DNA of 64,000 nucleotides, from positions 1,429,501 to 1,493,500 of the forward strand of contig WPIO01000055.1 in the NCBI GenBank assembly GCA_009760855.2, given 5' to 3'. This document shows positions 44,401-56,789 of this stretch, piece by piece. Below the pieces are notes generated by a model that had not been told where the DNA came from, ran no database searches, and was given only the letters and a program-made list of their open reading frames with translations. The translations under genes were made by a program, and so were the position numbers. The DNA is from Cristatella mucedo (lineage: Eukaryota; Bryozoa; Phylactolaemata; Cristatellidae). Numbering within the stretch: the first letter of the stretch is position 1; every line of letters begins with the position of its first letter.

Positions 44401-47400
44401 GATTACTCCATTTCCCTTTATTCAGTCCGTCTGGCCTGTGCCATTGATAGCCCAGAAGGTAAGTTGCTCGCCAGGGTTCAAATTCTACAGTGTGCAATCC
44501 TTTTATTGCGAACTGCAAGCGTTGGTGAAAGCCGTCAAGGCTCTTCTGCCTCTGCACACACGAGGATGTTAAATCAGCTAATATTTTTTTTAATCATCTG
44601 CCAGTGGTGCCCAACTCAGCTTGCTCCAGCATCAGCAGCATAGCTGCCTCATCACACCTCTTCTTTCTGAGTTTCAATGACTCCCAATCAAGTATTGAGT
44701 CGATTTTAAAATACTCCATCTGGCTTACACGGCGTTTCACTTACTTACACCAGCCTGCCTATCCGACCTCCTTGCTCTCCAAACGTGCAGTCGGGCCATC
44801 CTCTTCTTAGCATCATCTTGCCGTCTTGCATACTGCTGATCAAGCATTTCGTCTGATCGATGCACGGAACGTCTGGAACTAGCCGTGATGGCACACTAGG
44901 AAAGGCGGTTGCTTTTCACAACATCGGCACCGAGGTCGTGGGTTTGAATCCTGCAGCGGGCGATCCTTTATCGCTGCTGCAAGTGGTGGTGATGATAACT
45001 GTAAAGGCTCTTCTGTCGCTATACAAAAGATGCTGTTAAATCAGCTAGTATTTTATTGTTTATCTTCAGACACTACGTGCAATGACCTTGCATCCTTTAA
45101 GCATCAAGTAGCATCTGTCTTGGTCACTTTACCTTCACCCGAGTGAGCCTGTCATTGTGTATGCATGTGTGCTTTGCGTTCTTCCCTGTGCATGATGTAG
45201 TGACTCTTACTAGCCAGGGGCCTACTAACCTGTGACCCAGTGTGTCTAATTTTGTAATTTAGTATGCTGGCCTAAACACGATATTTGTTTGCTCATGCTT
45301 GTCCAAGCATGATACCGTGCATGTCACTGACCCTTGGTTATTGATTTCAATGCTGAAAGTTGCAAAATGACTGCATAGAAATTTAGTTCTCTTAGAGTGC
45401 TGTACAGACGACCTATTATTATCCTTGTAATACGATATTTGTGTAGTAAATTGAGAGAACCACATCGCTTTCTAGGCACTCTACATATGCAGACAAGGAA
45501 GCATGTGAATTGGTTGGTGATTTCACGCACAATTTTAGCACTCACAAGCACACAAAGGACATGTCACACGGACCCAGCAAATACTTAGATTAACAGGTGC
45601 ACTTAAGCTTCTTTTTAAATGTCGACACGTCTGTGGATGTCTTGAAGTCAGTTGGGAGTGAGTTGCAGGCTTTGGGAGCATACACAATAAAGGCACGGTT
45701 TGTAAAAGATTTGAGGTTGGTTAGAGGAATGACTGAGCGACTTCAGCCAGAATAGTGGATTGAATTATGCTAAGCCTGATGATTGGGAAACAGTTCGGAT
45801 CAGTAGGCCGAGGCAAGAGCGTAAACGGACCTTAAATTGAGTGAGAGACAACTTTGAAGTCTACCTGATAGGAAGCCAGTGCAGGCGGATCAGATGTGAT
45901 TCAACGTGGTGATTACAACGTTTAGAACAAGCAAGCCTGGCTGCATAGTTTTGCACCAACTGCAAGTGCCTTAGTATGCAGACCTGAAGATCAGCAAGTA
46001 GTCAATGCTCAGAAGCCGATATGAAAAGTCAAAAACGGTTAGACCAACTTGGATGTGGTATACCTGAATAAGTGGGCCTGAATTTCTGCAGCAATGTTAT
46101 GTATCTGAAGGTTGCAAGACTTGAGAGTGGAGTTAACGTGGTCGTCTAGTGAGTGGCCACTTTGGGACAGGAAACTCAGATTGTATGCAGATGCCAGCAG
46201 CGATACACTGGCCAAGCTCATTTTGAGGGTTAGGTCTTTCTAATTTCTTAGTAGCATTACATTTGCCTGCAAACAGTAAGTTGGCTTTACAGCAATTCAA
46301 TCCGAGAGCTGCAGGCAGCAGGATGCCACTGATCATGCGCCTCGTGATCACTTGTTTGAAGCTCTTCCTGTCAAGTGACATCATTGCCTTTCAACGCTGC
46401 GCCAAGAAATCGCGGCACCAGGAGGTCGTCCTCGTTGAGCAGCCGTCATTTCTCACCCAGTGGAGAATTGTTGCTCTGAATCCGCAGCTTCGGCTCGAAA
46501 CCGAAGGCCTTCCCGTGCCGGTAAGCTGAGCGTGAGGTCGCCGAGGCAGCTGAGACCGGCCGAAAAACGTCACGGGGGTCGGCACGGCCTGTCGCACTTT
46601 ATATTCAGAGGAACAGCTCATCTTTGCTAGATTATCCGACAACTCGTTTTGCAGGCCAACGAAAGGGTCATTATAACACACTGCAAGACGGGCCAAGCAC
46701 TCTGCGTCGAGGAGAACTTTAGCGTGAGGTACGTGTGCTTCGGCTGATTTCGCAGGCCATGAGCACCTTGATACGGCTACAGATGGCAGGCCAACTTTAA
46801 CCACCAACGCAGTCTGCTATGCGAACATCTAGCCATGCAATGCCGTGGCACGTTCTGCACGGCTCAACACACAAGTGGGCGTTCCTTCAGTGCAACCATC
46901 CGTTTGAGAGCAGAGGTTGCCAATAGCTTGCATTTGTTAGGCACAGGGAGCATACAGAGTTAAGAAGCTGCTGCTGCTGCGCTGCAACATGCTCTTAACA
47001 CTGGATATATTGAACCAAATGGGTGCTTGTATGCAATTGCCCATTAATTATGTCAGGGTGTAAATCTAGGCCTCGCATCATGCAAATCTAGGAAATACTT
47101 TGAAATCGTTGGACTGCAATGAAACCAAGACGCGGGTGAGCGCATAGTGCCGGCCTATTACACGTACAGCTGAGAAATTTGCTGCAGTCAGCCGTGAAAG
47201 GAATCCCTGAAAGAAGTTGTACAATCAGGCATGCAGGGTGTCATCAGTCTGCTATTCGGTTTGCATGGCGATGTTGTGCTATGCTCAGCCTATAGGAATG
47301 GTCAACCGAGCTTCGAGCAGTTATTCTGATAGCGATCTGCCAACTAAAAGAACTTTGATGCCATCATAGGATGTCCTGCTTTGCTTGTGCAGTTGCTGCA

Positions 47401-50400
47401 AATATCGAATGCAGCCGAATCATATAAAATGCGTTGGATAGCAGCCTGTCAAAAGCAGCAGCTTCAGATGCTGACGTGCAATCGTGGCCACCGAAGCAGA
47501 CTTGTTTATTCGGTTACTCAAGCTGCTGTTGGGAAGTGCACTTAATAATCAACTTAGCGCTTGAGCAAGATGATGAGCTATGTGTATTTATTCCACCCGG
47601 CAGTCACTAGCAGGATACTTTAAATATACAGGACCGAGCCGAAGGCTTCGGGCAAATAAATGTTGATTCCACATGATACGAACCTGAAAACTTGATTTTC
47701 CTGGGCCACTGGTCCAAACTTCGGTCTAACTTTGGGATACTAGCTCTACTGCTCAGCAGTTTCACATGTTCTACTTAACACTAATCTGCTAACTAGCTGT
47801 ACTTAGTGTGGCTTGACATTCATGCAATGGCCATATTATAGCCCTTGAATGTCTGCTTGTGGAACGGCCACTGAACTATGGCCTTTGATTTGGATGGCTG
47901 CCCTTTTATGTCTGTTTACGACCTTGTCCTTTGATGTATATTTATCGCTGGGTCCTTTATAAGGATATGTAAATAAATAAGGGCAGAGGGAAGAGTGCTC
48001 AAATAAGTTGGCTGTACAGTTGGTGAGAGCAGCCCCTAGTGAGGGCGAGTGGGCTATAACGTGCAGGTCCGAGTGAGGGAGCAGTCGAAATACACCTTCG
48101 GGCCTTCTTGGGCAGTCAGATTTTAGCCGAAGCGTTCCGTCGGGTGTAATGTGTTGAGGCATCAGTCTTCGGGCTTGCGTGTTTAGGCATCCGTCTTCGG
48201 GCTTGTATTCGTCTTATCTGGTGAGGACCGGGCTGCTTATTCGTCTTATACTTAGCTCCCGGCTTTAAAGTTCACACTGACTTTAACGATCTACCTGATC
48301 CTGAATAGAAAAAGTCCACGTACTCGAAAGGAACTCGAAGTGACTGACTTGATACTTGTAGTACATGATCTATTGTGTGGACAGTTCCTTCATCTTTGTG
48401 GGCAAAGATGCCTGCCTTGGCCGTGGCATATGCTTAATTATATTTAATTCGTGTAATTAATCGATTAATATAATAATCTCATCCTGTGGGCATGGGTTTG
48501 AAGGACGTGGATGAGGCTGGCACGCTGCAGATAAGTCTGGACGATATGTGCTGCCCTTTTCTGATTGGCTGATCCTGAGTAGATCCAGCTCAGCCCCCCC
48601 CCCCCAGGGTCAGCCATGCCTAATGAAGTCACGGGTACACCTTTGGTGCTAAAGTACAGGTACGTCTAAATGAATGCATTGGAAGAAGCAGAAAGTCGAA
48701 AGGAGTTTGCATGTTTATTGCCTCTCATTCGCAAGCTGAAGTGCACTATATCACTGAGCTCTAGCCAAATCACACACAGGTGCATTCACACAGAGTCAGA
48801 GTCATATTCACAGAATGTGGCACACCACCTAGCCCTTTCTACGATACTACGTTTTCGATCGACAGAGTGACGTAGTGTTTCCAATGCTATCCCAGCATTG
48901 CTGGCATTGATCGCACTGCTAACAGCCACGTGAGCATTTCTCGCGCTGTCGATCCTTTGCTGCCGTGTGTGCACTGGGTCCGAGAAGTCCCAGAGATTGG
49001 GCAGGGGCCTCTAATCGGTTTGAGTAGCACTACAGCGCTAGTAGTGCATCCGGAAGATTTTCTCGCGAAACGTGGACCATATCAACGACAGGTTTATAGT
49101 CGAGCAAGATAGAGAAAAGGCTCTTTTAGTAAGGCCGTTATGAAGCCAACGTTGCGGGTCTGAGTCCTGCATCAAGTGAGTCAAGTGCTGCCCCTTGCCA
49201 ATCGAGAAAAAGCCGTGAAGGCTATTCCCCTGCTAGGTAAATAAAGCTTTTAATCTTATATCCAGCTTACATAACATCTTTAAAACCTTAAACGTAGTGC
49301 AGACCTCATGTCTTTAATAGAATACCAAATAATTGATCCCCAAAAACTACTACTACTCTAGGATTGTACCATCAACCTTATGAGTCCCGAATCGCCAAAA
49401 TAGGCCACAGCGTTTGGGTAGCCCAATTTAAAAAACAACATAGCAATAAGAATACTACATTTGTAAGTACCCTCAGAGAACCTAATCTTTTTCTAGGCAT
49501 TTTACATTTGCTGCAAGGAAAGCATAAGCCAATGGCTATTGGCAATTGCATGCTCAATTGCAACAAGCATAACATGGTTAGAGGTGGCATGCACAGCGTC
49601 AGCATGCAAATATGGTTAGTGGCAGAATGCAGTTTAAGCACGCATAAGCACAAAAAGGACAAATCACATGGACCAAATAAATGATGTGACAAATAGGTAC
49701 GTTTTTAGCTTCTTTTTAAATTTGATCAAGTCAGGGGTGTCGTAATGCCAGTTGAAAGTGAGCTCCAGGCTTTGGTAGCATGCGAACTAAAGGCACGGTC
49801 TCCAAAGGATTTGTATATAGGTTAACAGTTAGATTCCGAAAAGCAGGTAGTACGGTGCTTATCCTGGTAGAGCAGTAGATCTGATAGGTAGGCTGGAGCC
49901 AAAAAATGAAGAGACCCAAAAGTGAGTGACAAAGCCTTGAAGTCAATGCGTCTCTTGACTGGGAGCCAGTGCACGCAACTGTGATGCTCACAACAGACAA
50001 GCCTAGCTGCAGAGTTTGGCACAAACTGTAAGTGCATGATTTCACATGTCGGTAGACCAGCAAGCCGTGATTTACAGAAGTCAAGACTGGATGTCACATA
50101 TGCATGGACCAATTTGGATGTATTATCCCCATCTAAACAAGCCCGAGTTTTAGCAATGCTATGGAGCTGAAATTAGGCAGACTTAATTGTGGAGTTGATG
50201 TGGTCGTCTAATGAAAGGTCACTCTGGAACAGGACACCTACCACGTCTAAGTTGGTGCATGCATTTTTGACATCCAGTCTTGACTTCTGCAATTCACTGC
50301 TTGCTGGCCTACCGGCATGTGCAATCAGGCGATTACAGCCGGTGCAAAACTCAGCAGCTAGGCTTGTCTGTCATGAGCGTTGCAGTTGCCACATCACACC

Positions 50401-51543
50401 ACTTCTCGCCGACCTGCACTGGCTACCAGTCAAGCAACAAATTGACTTCAAGAACTTGTCGCTCACTTTTAGGTCCCTTCATTCTTTGGCTGTAGCCGAT
50501 CTTGTCAGATCTATTCCCCCACCAAGCCAAGCATCGTAACACCAGCTTTTCGGAATCTATAGCAGTTTACCAATACCTCAAAAACAAGCCTCAAATCTTT
50601 CGAAGACTGGAATTAGTTAGTATGTTCCCCAAGCCTGGAAGTTACTCCCGACTTTCGTCACAATATCTCATGACTTGACATTTAAAAAGAATTTAAGAAC
50701 ACCTATTTAGGACTGCATTTAGTGGGTCCATGTGATTTGTCCTTTGTGTTTATGCGTGATGACACTGTGCATGCTGCCACTAAACCACACTTGCATGCTG
50801 ACCCTGTATCACCCCTAGCCATGTTATTCTTGTTGTTTATCGAGCATGATAGCACTCACCACTCGATCGCTTTTCCTTTGCAGCAAATGTAAAGCACCTA
50901 GAAAGAGATTTGAGTTCTCTGAGGGTGCTGAATCAAGTGTATTATTGTTATTATTATTGATTGTGTTAGTTATGCATGGCAGCAGCAGATTAACAAATAG
51001 TCTTAAGTCAGAAAATGAAGCAGACCAATAGGTTTGGCAAAGAGCGTTTTGTAGCACAGTGCTTCACATAGTTAAGAAGGGATGCACATGCACGAGCATG
51101 TAAGTGTGAGTTATCTTTAGTAACTGTACAAATACCTGGTGTGGTGCTGGCACACGTCACCGGCATAAATTAAAGGAAACAGCGTGAGCAGGTGAGCTAC
51201 GAACAGGTTAAGCATGGCACATGGTACGCCCTGACGAGACATGGTGATGCATCTGAGGCCCTGCAACTAAATCCCGAGCTGCTGGAACATTGCTTTGAGA
51301 GAAGTGAAGCCAAAGAGTTTACTCGAAACTAGATAGTACTTAGGCAGCAGACAAAACTTGTTGCGGGTCCCACCTCTGCCGGCCATGCAGCGATTCATGA
51401 ATGACGACTCGGATACCCATGTTCAATGCTTACGTTGTAGAACGATGCTCGGTCTCGAGTACGAGGTCACAGCCTGCACGAACCTTGACTCACACAAAGC
51501 GGAGAAAGAGGTTAACCACTGGATCCTAAGGACATCTAACTAG
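41338..51543 (+). CDS. CFAP161: Cilia- and flagella-associated protein 161 (7 coding exons)
   Basis: CFAP161 is a conserved microtubule inner protein of motile-cilium doublets. Coding exons: 41338-41406, 41502-41591, 42933-43177, 43377-43458, 46362-46520, 46655-46728, 51441-51543. They total 822 bases (273 codons plus stop), and every exon joins in phase with GT-AG introns. Recognisable blocks in order: VRVGNWNEDIQLEE at the N-terminus, KDFLERRERGELLLQRS, DGCIHFGDAVQLVN, ARNIFQIVS, LFLSSD, NPQLRLETEGLPVP, ANERVIITHCKTGQAL, and TNLDSHKAEK with NHW near the end. Human CFAP161 is about 300 residues and ends with a longer tail that is absent here. Introns 4 and 6 contain many LINE and SINE copies and make up most of the gene. 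The exon set was assembled by eye from recalled family similarity. Confidence 0.92.
41502..41591 (+). CDS. CFAP161: CFAP161 coding exon 2
   Basis: Encodes residues 24-53 (DTIKDFLERRERGELLLQRS...VLKE). The acceptor is TTGATAG and the donor GTACGA, phase 0. Confidence 0.92.
42711..42850 (-). mobile_element. SINE-1, diverged, in a CFAP161 intron
   Basis: CATTTCTATAGCAGCAGACG at left and the B-box complement TGACTCGAACC with a decayed body between. It is 80 bases before CFAP161 exon 3. Confidence 0.6.
42933..43177 (+). CDS. CFAP161: CFAP161 coding exon 3
   Basis: Encodes residues 54-134 and two bases of the next codon. It contains DGCIHFGDAVQLVNP and ARNIFQIV. The acceptor is CGCTGCAG and the donor GTAGGA. 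Confidence 0.92.
43377..43458 (+). CDS. CFAP161: CFAP161 coding exon 4
   Basis: Encodes residues 135-162 (STEDEVGAKRRLTFGEPFHI...GGR). The acceptor is TTGTTGCAG and the donor GTGAGT. The join to exon 3 restores the S codon (AG plus T). Confidence 0.88.
43960..44850 (+). mobile_element. Decayed LINE-A RT fragment with SINE-1 inside
   Basis: FHLYADNTQLYFLRF at about 44040-44080 is the RT active-site box with ADN for ADD. RT C-terminal sequence (VTSHLDYSISL) follows, interrupted by a partial SINE-1 at 44452-44590. Confidence 0.72.
44452..44590 (+). mobile_element. SINE-1, headless copy
   Basis: Starts around a B-box-like GGTTCAAATTC, then GCAATCCTTTTATTGCGAAC and GGCTCTTCTGCCTC. It lies inside a decayed LINE RT. 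Confidence 0.65.
44880..45055 (+). mobile_element. SINE-1 (tRNA-derived)
   Basis: Starts AGCCGTGATGGCACACTAGG (A-box-like), then a B-box GGTTTGAATCC, then a body (CGATCCTTTATCGCTGCTGC) ending GCTCTTCTGTCGCTATACAA. Other copies cluster as near-identical modules across the window. Confidence 0.82.
45150..45412 (+). mobile_element. LINE-A 3' UTR remnant
   Basis: Diverged LINE-A 3' UTR: CATGATxxxGTGCATGTCACT near 45310, a hairpin-like GAAATTTAGTTCTCTTAGAG near 45380, then ATTATTAT. It abuts a minus-strand A-prime copy. Confidence 0.6.
45400..46260 (-). mobile_element. Diverged LINE-A (A-prime) fragment
   Basis: The hairpin end is at about 45425-45500. The sequence then matches LINE-A 3' UTR and RT C-terminus in reverse up to about 46260. 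It is more decayed than the other copies. Confidence 0.78.
46362..46520 (+). CDS. CFAP161: CFAP161 coding exon 5
   Basis: Encodes residues 163-215 (LFLSSDIIAF, QEVVLVEQP, NPQLRLETEGLPVP), the most conserved block of the family. The acceptor is TTTGAAG and the donor GTAAGC. Confidence 0.94.
46655..46728 (+). CDS. CFAP161: CFAP161 coding exon 6
   Basis: Encodes residues 216-239 and two bases (ANERVIITHCKTGQALCVEE). The acceptor is TTTGCAG and the donor GTACGT. A 4.7-kb repeat-filled intron follows. Confidence 0.92.
46730..49127. other. CFAP161 intron 6, left part
   Basis: Mostly unassigned. The minus frame 47836-48162 (108 codons) starts MPQHITPDGTLRLK and has no known domain. A short tandem (AGGCATCxGTCTTCGGGCTTG twice) lies at 48158-48209, and a C run at 48596-48605. 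Confidence 0.5.
49128..49255 (+). mobile_element. SINE-1-like scrap
   Basis: B-box-like GGTCTGAGTCCTGC and GCCGTGAAGGCTATTCCCCT ending in a TAAATAAAG tail; the head is unrecognisable. Confidence 0.45.
49440..50236 (-). mobile_element. LINE-A 3' fragment, minus strand
   Basis: The hairpin and 3' UTR lie at the left end (49465-49720) and the RT C-terminal region extends to 50236, where a plus-strand LINE-A copy begins. The minus frame 49822-50112 still reads LVHAYVTSSLDFCKSRLAGL with position shifts. Confidence 0.86.
50237..50955 (+). mobile_element. LINE-A 3' fragment, head-to-head with the next-left copy
   Basis: RT C-terminal remnant (LVHAFLTSSLDFCNSLLAGL, HITPLLADLHWLPVKQQID), 3' UTR, hairpin at about 50890-50935 and an ATT tail. 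Confidence 0.87.
51441..51543 (+). CDS. CFAP161: CFAP161 coding exon 7 and stop
   Basis: Encodes residues 240-273 (GLEYEVTACTNLDSHKAEKE, then NHWILRTSN) and TAG. The acceptor is CGTTGTAG. It completes the R codon begun in exon 6. Confidence 0.92.
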
Positions 51544-51682
51544 TCGATGACAGTGTGCATGCCAAGCAAGTTCATAGCAAGCTCTTTTCAAAATGACGAG
51601 AAAATAAGTGAATATGCATTTGTCACGACCGCCGAGTGAATTGTACAGCTTTACATCTATACACCTTGCTCGTGGAAAAATC

Positions 51683-51688
51683 AATAAA
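51683..51688 (+). terminator. Poly(A) signal of CFAP161
   Basis: AATAAA lies 140 bases downstream of the CFAP161 stop codon on the coding strand, the first such hexamer after the stop. Confidence 0.75.
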
Positions 51689-51776
51689 ATGTAAAAACAT
51701 GCTGCATTTCTTATTTACATTGGTACAACTATATCACCCACCAAAATATGCATATGTTACCCGTGAATTTTTCTAG

Positions 51777-51938
51777 CTGATTTAACATGCTCTTCTATAG
51801 CGACATAAGAGCCTTTACAGCCATCACAGCTGCTTGCAGCAGCGATAAAGGATAGCCCACCACAGGATTCGAACCCATGACATCGGCAACGAAGTCTTGA
51901 AAAGCAACTGCCTTACCTAGTGTGCCATCACGGCTCAC
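51777..51938 (-). mobile_element. SINE-1, just past CFAP161
   Basis: Reverse copy with GATTCGAACCC B-box complement and the head complement AGTGTGCCATCACGGCTCA. It starts about 90 bases past the CFAP161 poly(A) signal. Confidence 0.82.
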
Positions 51939-52309
51939 CAATTCTACACACAAGCTCAATTCAGTCCTTACATTAGTTTTAATCAAATTGGGGTATCTGC
52001 TGTTATAATTGGATGGTAAAACAGATAATTTGGCAAAGGGTGGCTAAATTCGTAGTATTAGAAAAACCGCCAAATGAATACATTTAAGACCTCGACAGCA
52101 TGAATGGCATTATTTTTTAACAGCTCTGCTAAGGCATTAACAGCTGACTAGCCTACATATCTCTTGGAACCAAATGCATGGCTAGGGATTTGATTCTACT
52201 AAGATGCAATACAGTATACATTATTCTTAGTAATATTGATATAACTTTGATCATTTGCTAGGCCTGGTTGTAGGTAGCCTCTAGTTTTGCTGAGTAAATA
52301 TGAAATGGT

Positions 52310-52535
52310 AATAATAATAGTGCACTTGATAAAGTGCCCTCAGAGAACTCAATCTCTCTCTAGGTGCTTTACATTTGCTGCAAAAGGAAATGCAATTGAA
52401 TGGTGAGTAATATCATGCTTGATAAACAAACAAAATGAATAACATGGTTAGGGATGACATGCACAGGGTCAGCATGCAAATGTGGTTAGTGGCAGCATGC
52501 ACAGTTGTCAGCACTCATAAAAGCACTTTGCATTT
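52310..52535 (-). mobile_element. LINE-A 3'-end fragment
   Basis: A (TAA)n tail, the hairpin and about 150 bases of 3' UTR with few differences from the consensus, so a fairly young copy. It lies between CFAP161 and RPS26. Confidence 0.87.
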
Positions 52536-54010
52536 TATCATTTGATTATGGAAAGTTGGTAAAATGCAGGGTATAATAACTGCAATAGAAGTTGATTTCC
52601 AGATTTTGCAGCTAGCTCTAGAAGTTAGAGAGCTATCTTGGCTGTAACTCGTGACTGAATGACCTGCTCTAGAGAGGCAGCACGAATAGCAGCATGGAAC
52701 CGATGGCAAACCTCGAAGAACTCATGCCAGCTAGATTTTTACACATAACGCAGACTGGAATCCGTCACACACAAACCCATCGGCAGGAATGGCTTTTTCG
52801 AACTACTTAATTTTACCATTAGTAGGCAAAACAGTCAACACCACAAACATGACACCCACTTCATATACTTATCATGTCATTTTCTTAGCATGCATACGAA
52901 CTTTGGGTGTCGTCTGCAAAGGATTTGACAGGAGTCGATTTGAAGAGGGCAAGGAGGCTCAACATACGGGAGGTCGACAAGTCTGGCATCCATCTTAACA
53001 CCGTAATGCTGTGCCATTCAGAGTATACGGACACTAGTCAAGTAAGAGCCTACACCTCAGCTGAGAAAGGGTACTCGAACCATGTTAGGTGTAGTCCCTC
53101 AAAACCGTTGCTTTCGATCTTTCGCGTTTGATTAACGATAGCTAGTACACAACAGCCGAATTTCAAGAGGACCAGGTAAGACATTTTTCGAAAGAATGCC
53201 TATATACATTAAAAAAAACCTATTGCAGTTAATTGTGGTGGTGGCCAAACATCCACTATTAGTGACATGTATTTTCACGATGCAATAATTCAAGAACCCC
53301 CTAAGAGGGAATTTAACAAAAAGAACGTAGCAAGCAGGTGGAGGGTAACTGTTTTCACTAGACACCCCTTAGTTCCCACCTGAGTCCCACCCAGGCTTTT
53401 CACGTTATTGGACATTCAAAAGGTTCATTTTAGCCATCCCATCAAATGTGTATCCGAGGTAAGATGCAAGTAAGCAATTTCATCTTGACTAGCTTTTCAT
53501 GTTTGCTTTCTCTGTATCCAGCAAAACATTAATAATCGAGCTTTATCTTAAACAAAGGACATTGGCAGAATAACCTGCACAAAAATGGTAAACCTTGACA
53601 ACTCGATTCAGTTGTTAGTCCTACCCAAAAACTTCACTAGCCGTCAGCCAGGATCAAGTGGCATTACTATGAATAAAACCAGACTAAAGCAGCTGTTTGG
53701 GTGCAGCTAGACATCACAGCTTCTTGGTTTACTTTTGCCTGTTTCTTGCAAGCCTGGTAATTGCCACCTTACACTGCCTCCTTTGACATTAAAACTTAAA
53801 CATCCCAATTATTTCTCAGCTATTGGCGTTCAGCAAAAAGGAATGAGCAATGAAAATAATGAATTATAAAATAATTCGTATATCAAATTGGCAACAGCTG
53901 ATATAGCAAAGCAAACATGCGATGGCAAGTGTAGGCACTAGCTTTCAGCATCCATAGCGACAAACAATGCATACATGGAGGGCTAAAAGAAAGTTGTCAT
54001 ATCCAATTAC
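52536..54010. other. Unassigned sequence between CFAP161 and RPS26
   Basis: AT-rich. No coding exon or repeat family recognised. Confidence 0.55.
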
Positions 54011-54016
54011 TTTATT
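54011..54016 (-). terminator. Poly(A) signal of RPS26
   Basis: AATAAA on the minus strand, 58 bases past the RPS26 stop codon. Confidence 0.8.
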
Positions 54017-54073
54017 GAACAAACAGCAAAGAGGTCAACAAGCTGTAATGAAATCTTTGCTGACGATCATTCT

Positions 54074-56256
<2,183 letters not shown>

Positions 56257-56303
56257 TCTGCAACGCAGGCCTCCGCGGCGATCCGAGCGGCACACTGGAA
56301 GTC

Positions 56304-56313
56304 GGGAAAAAGG
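56304..56313 (-). promoter_or_regulatory. 5' TOP-like oligopyrimidine tract of RPS26
   Basis: CCTTTTTCCC on the minus strand, about 50 bases upstream of the RPS26 ATG. Ribosomal protein transcripts start in such tracts, which give translational control by growth signals. The exact start site is inferred. Confidence 0.6.
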
Positions 56314-56568
56314 ACCCGTATGCACCGTCGCTCGGCGAATACTCGTGTCCGGAAGCTAATTCAAGAATTAATTAAATGCTTATGCTCTTAAAATAGTATT
56401 TTATATTAATTACGTATTATTTTTGCCGTTTATTGTTCAATTTATAATTCTACTAGGCATTGTAGTTTCGGCTAATGATGTATTCTCGCAGTACATTGCG
56501 ACTGTTTCCGGTATACGTCTTTCCGGCTAACCACCGAAACCTGGGCCGCCATTGAACGACCTTATGTG

Positions 56569-56570
<2 letters not shown>

Positions 56571-56646
<76 letters not shown>
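56571..56646. repeat. (CT)n microsatellite
   Basis: About 76 bases of pure CT just 5' of a LINE-A copy and upstream of RPS26. Confidence 0.97.
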
Positions 56647-56648
<2 letters not shown>

Positions 56649-56789
56649 GCGCCGTGCGAGTACTCTGCCGGTGCTTGGATTATCAAGAAAGTGGTGTGAA
56701 CATTGTGGTGTATCGAAGAAAATACTCTTGAATCTATAGATTTCTTCTTTAATGGGCTTGTATTTTATGCTTTCGTTTTAAGTCCAGTT

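Noticed and set aside
44880-45055. SINE-1 head as a genuine tRNA gene
   Set aside because: The A and B boxes are tRNA-like but the acceptor stem does not close and the module recurs with a shared non-tRNA body.
47836-48162. 108-codon minus frame inside CFAP161 intron 6
   Set aside because: No family recognised and no splice or promoter context; kept only as unassigned intron.
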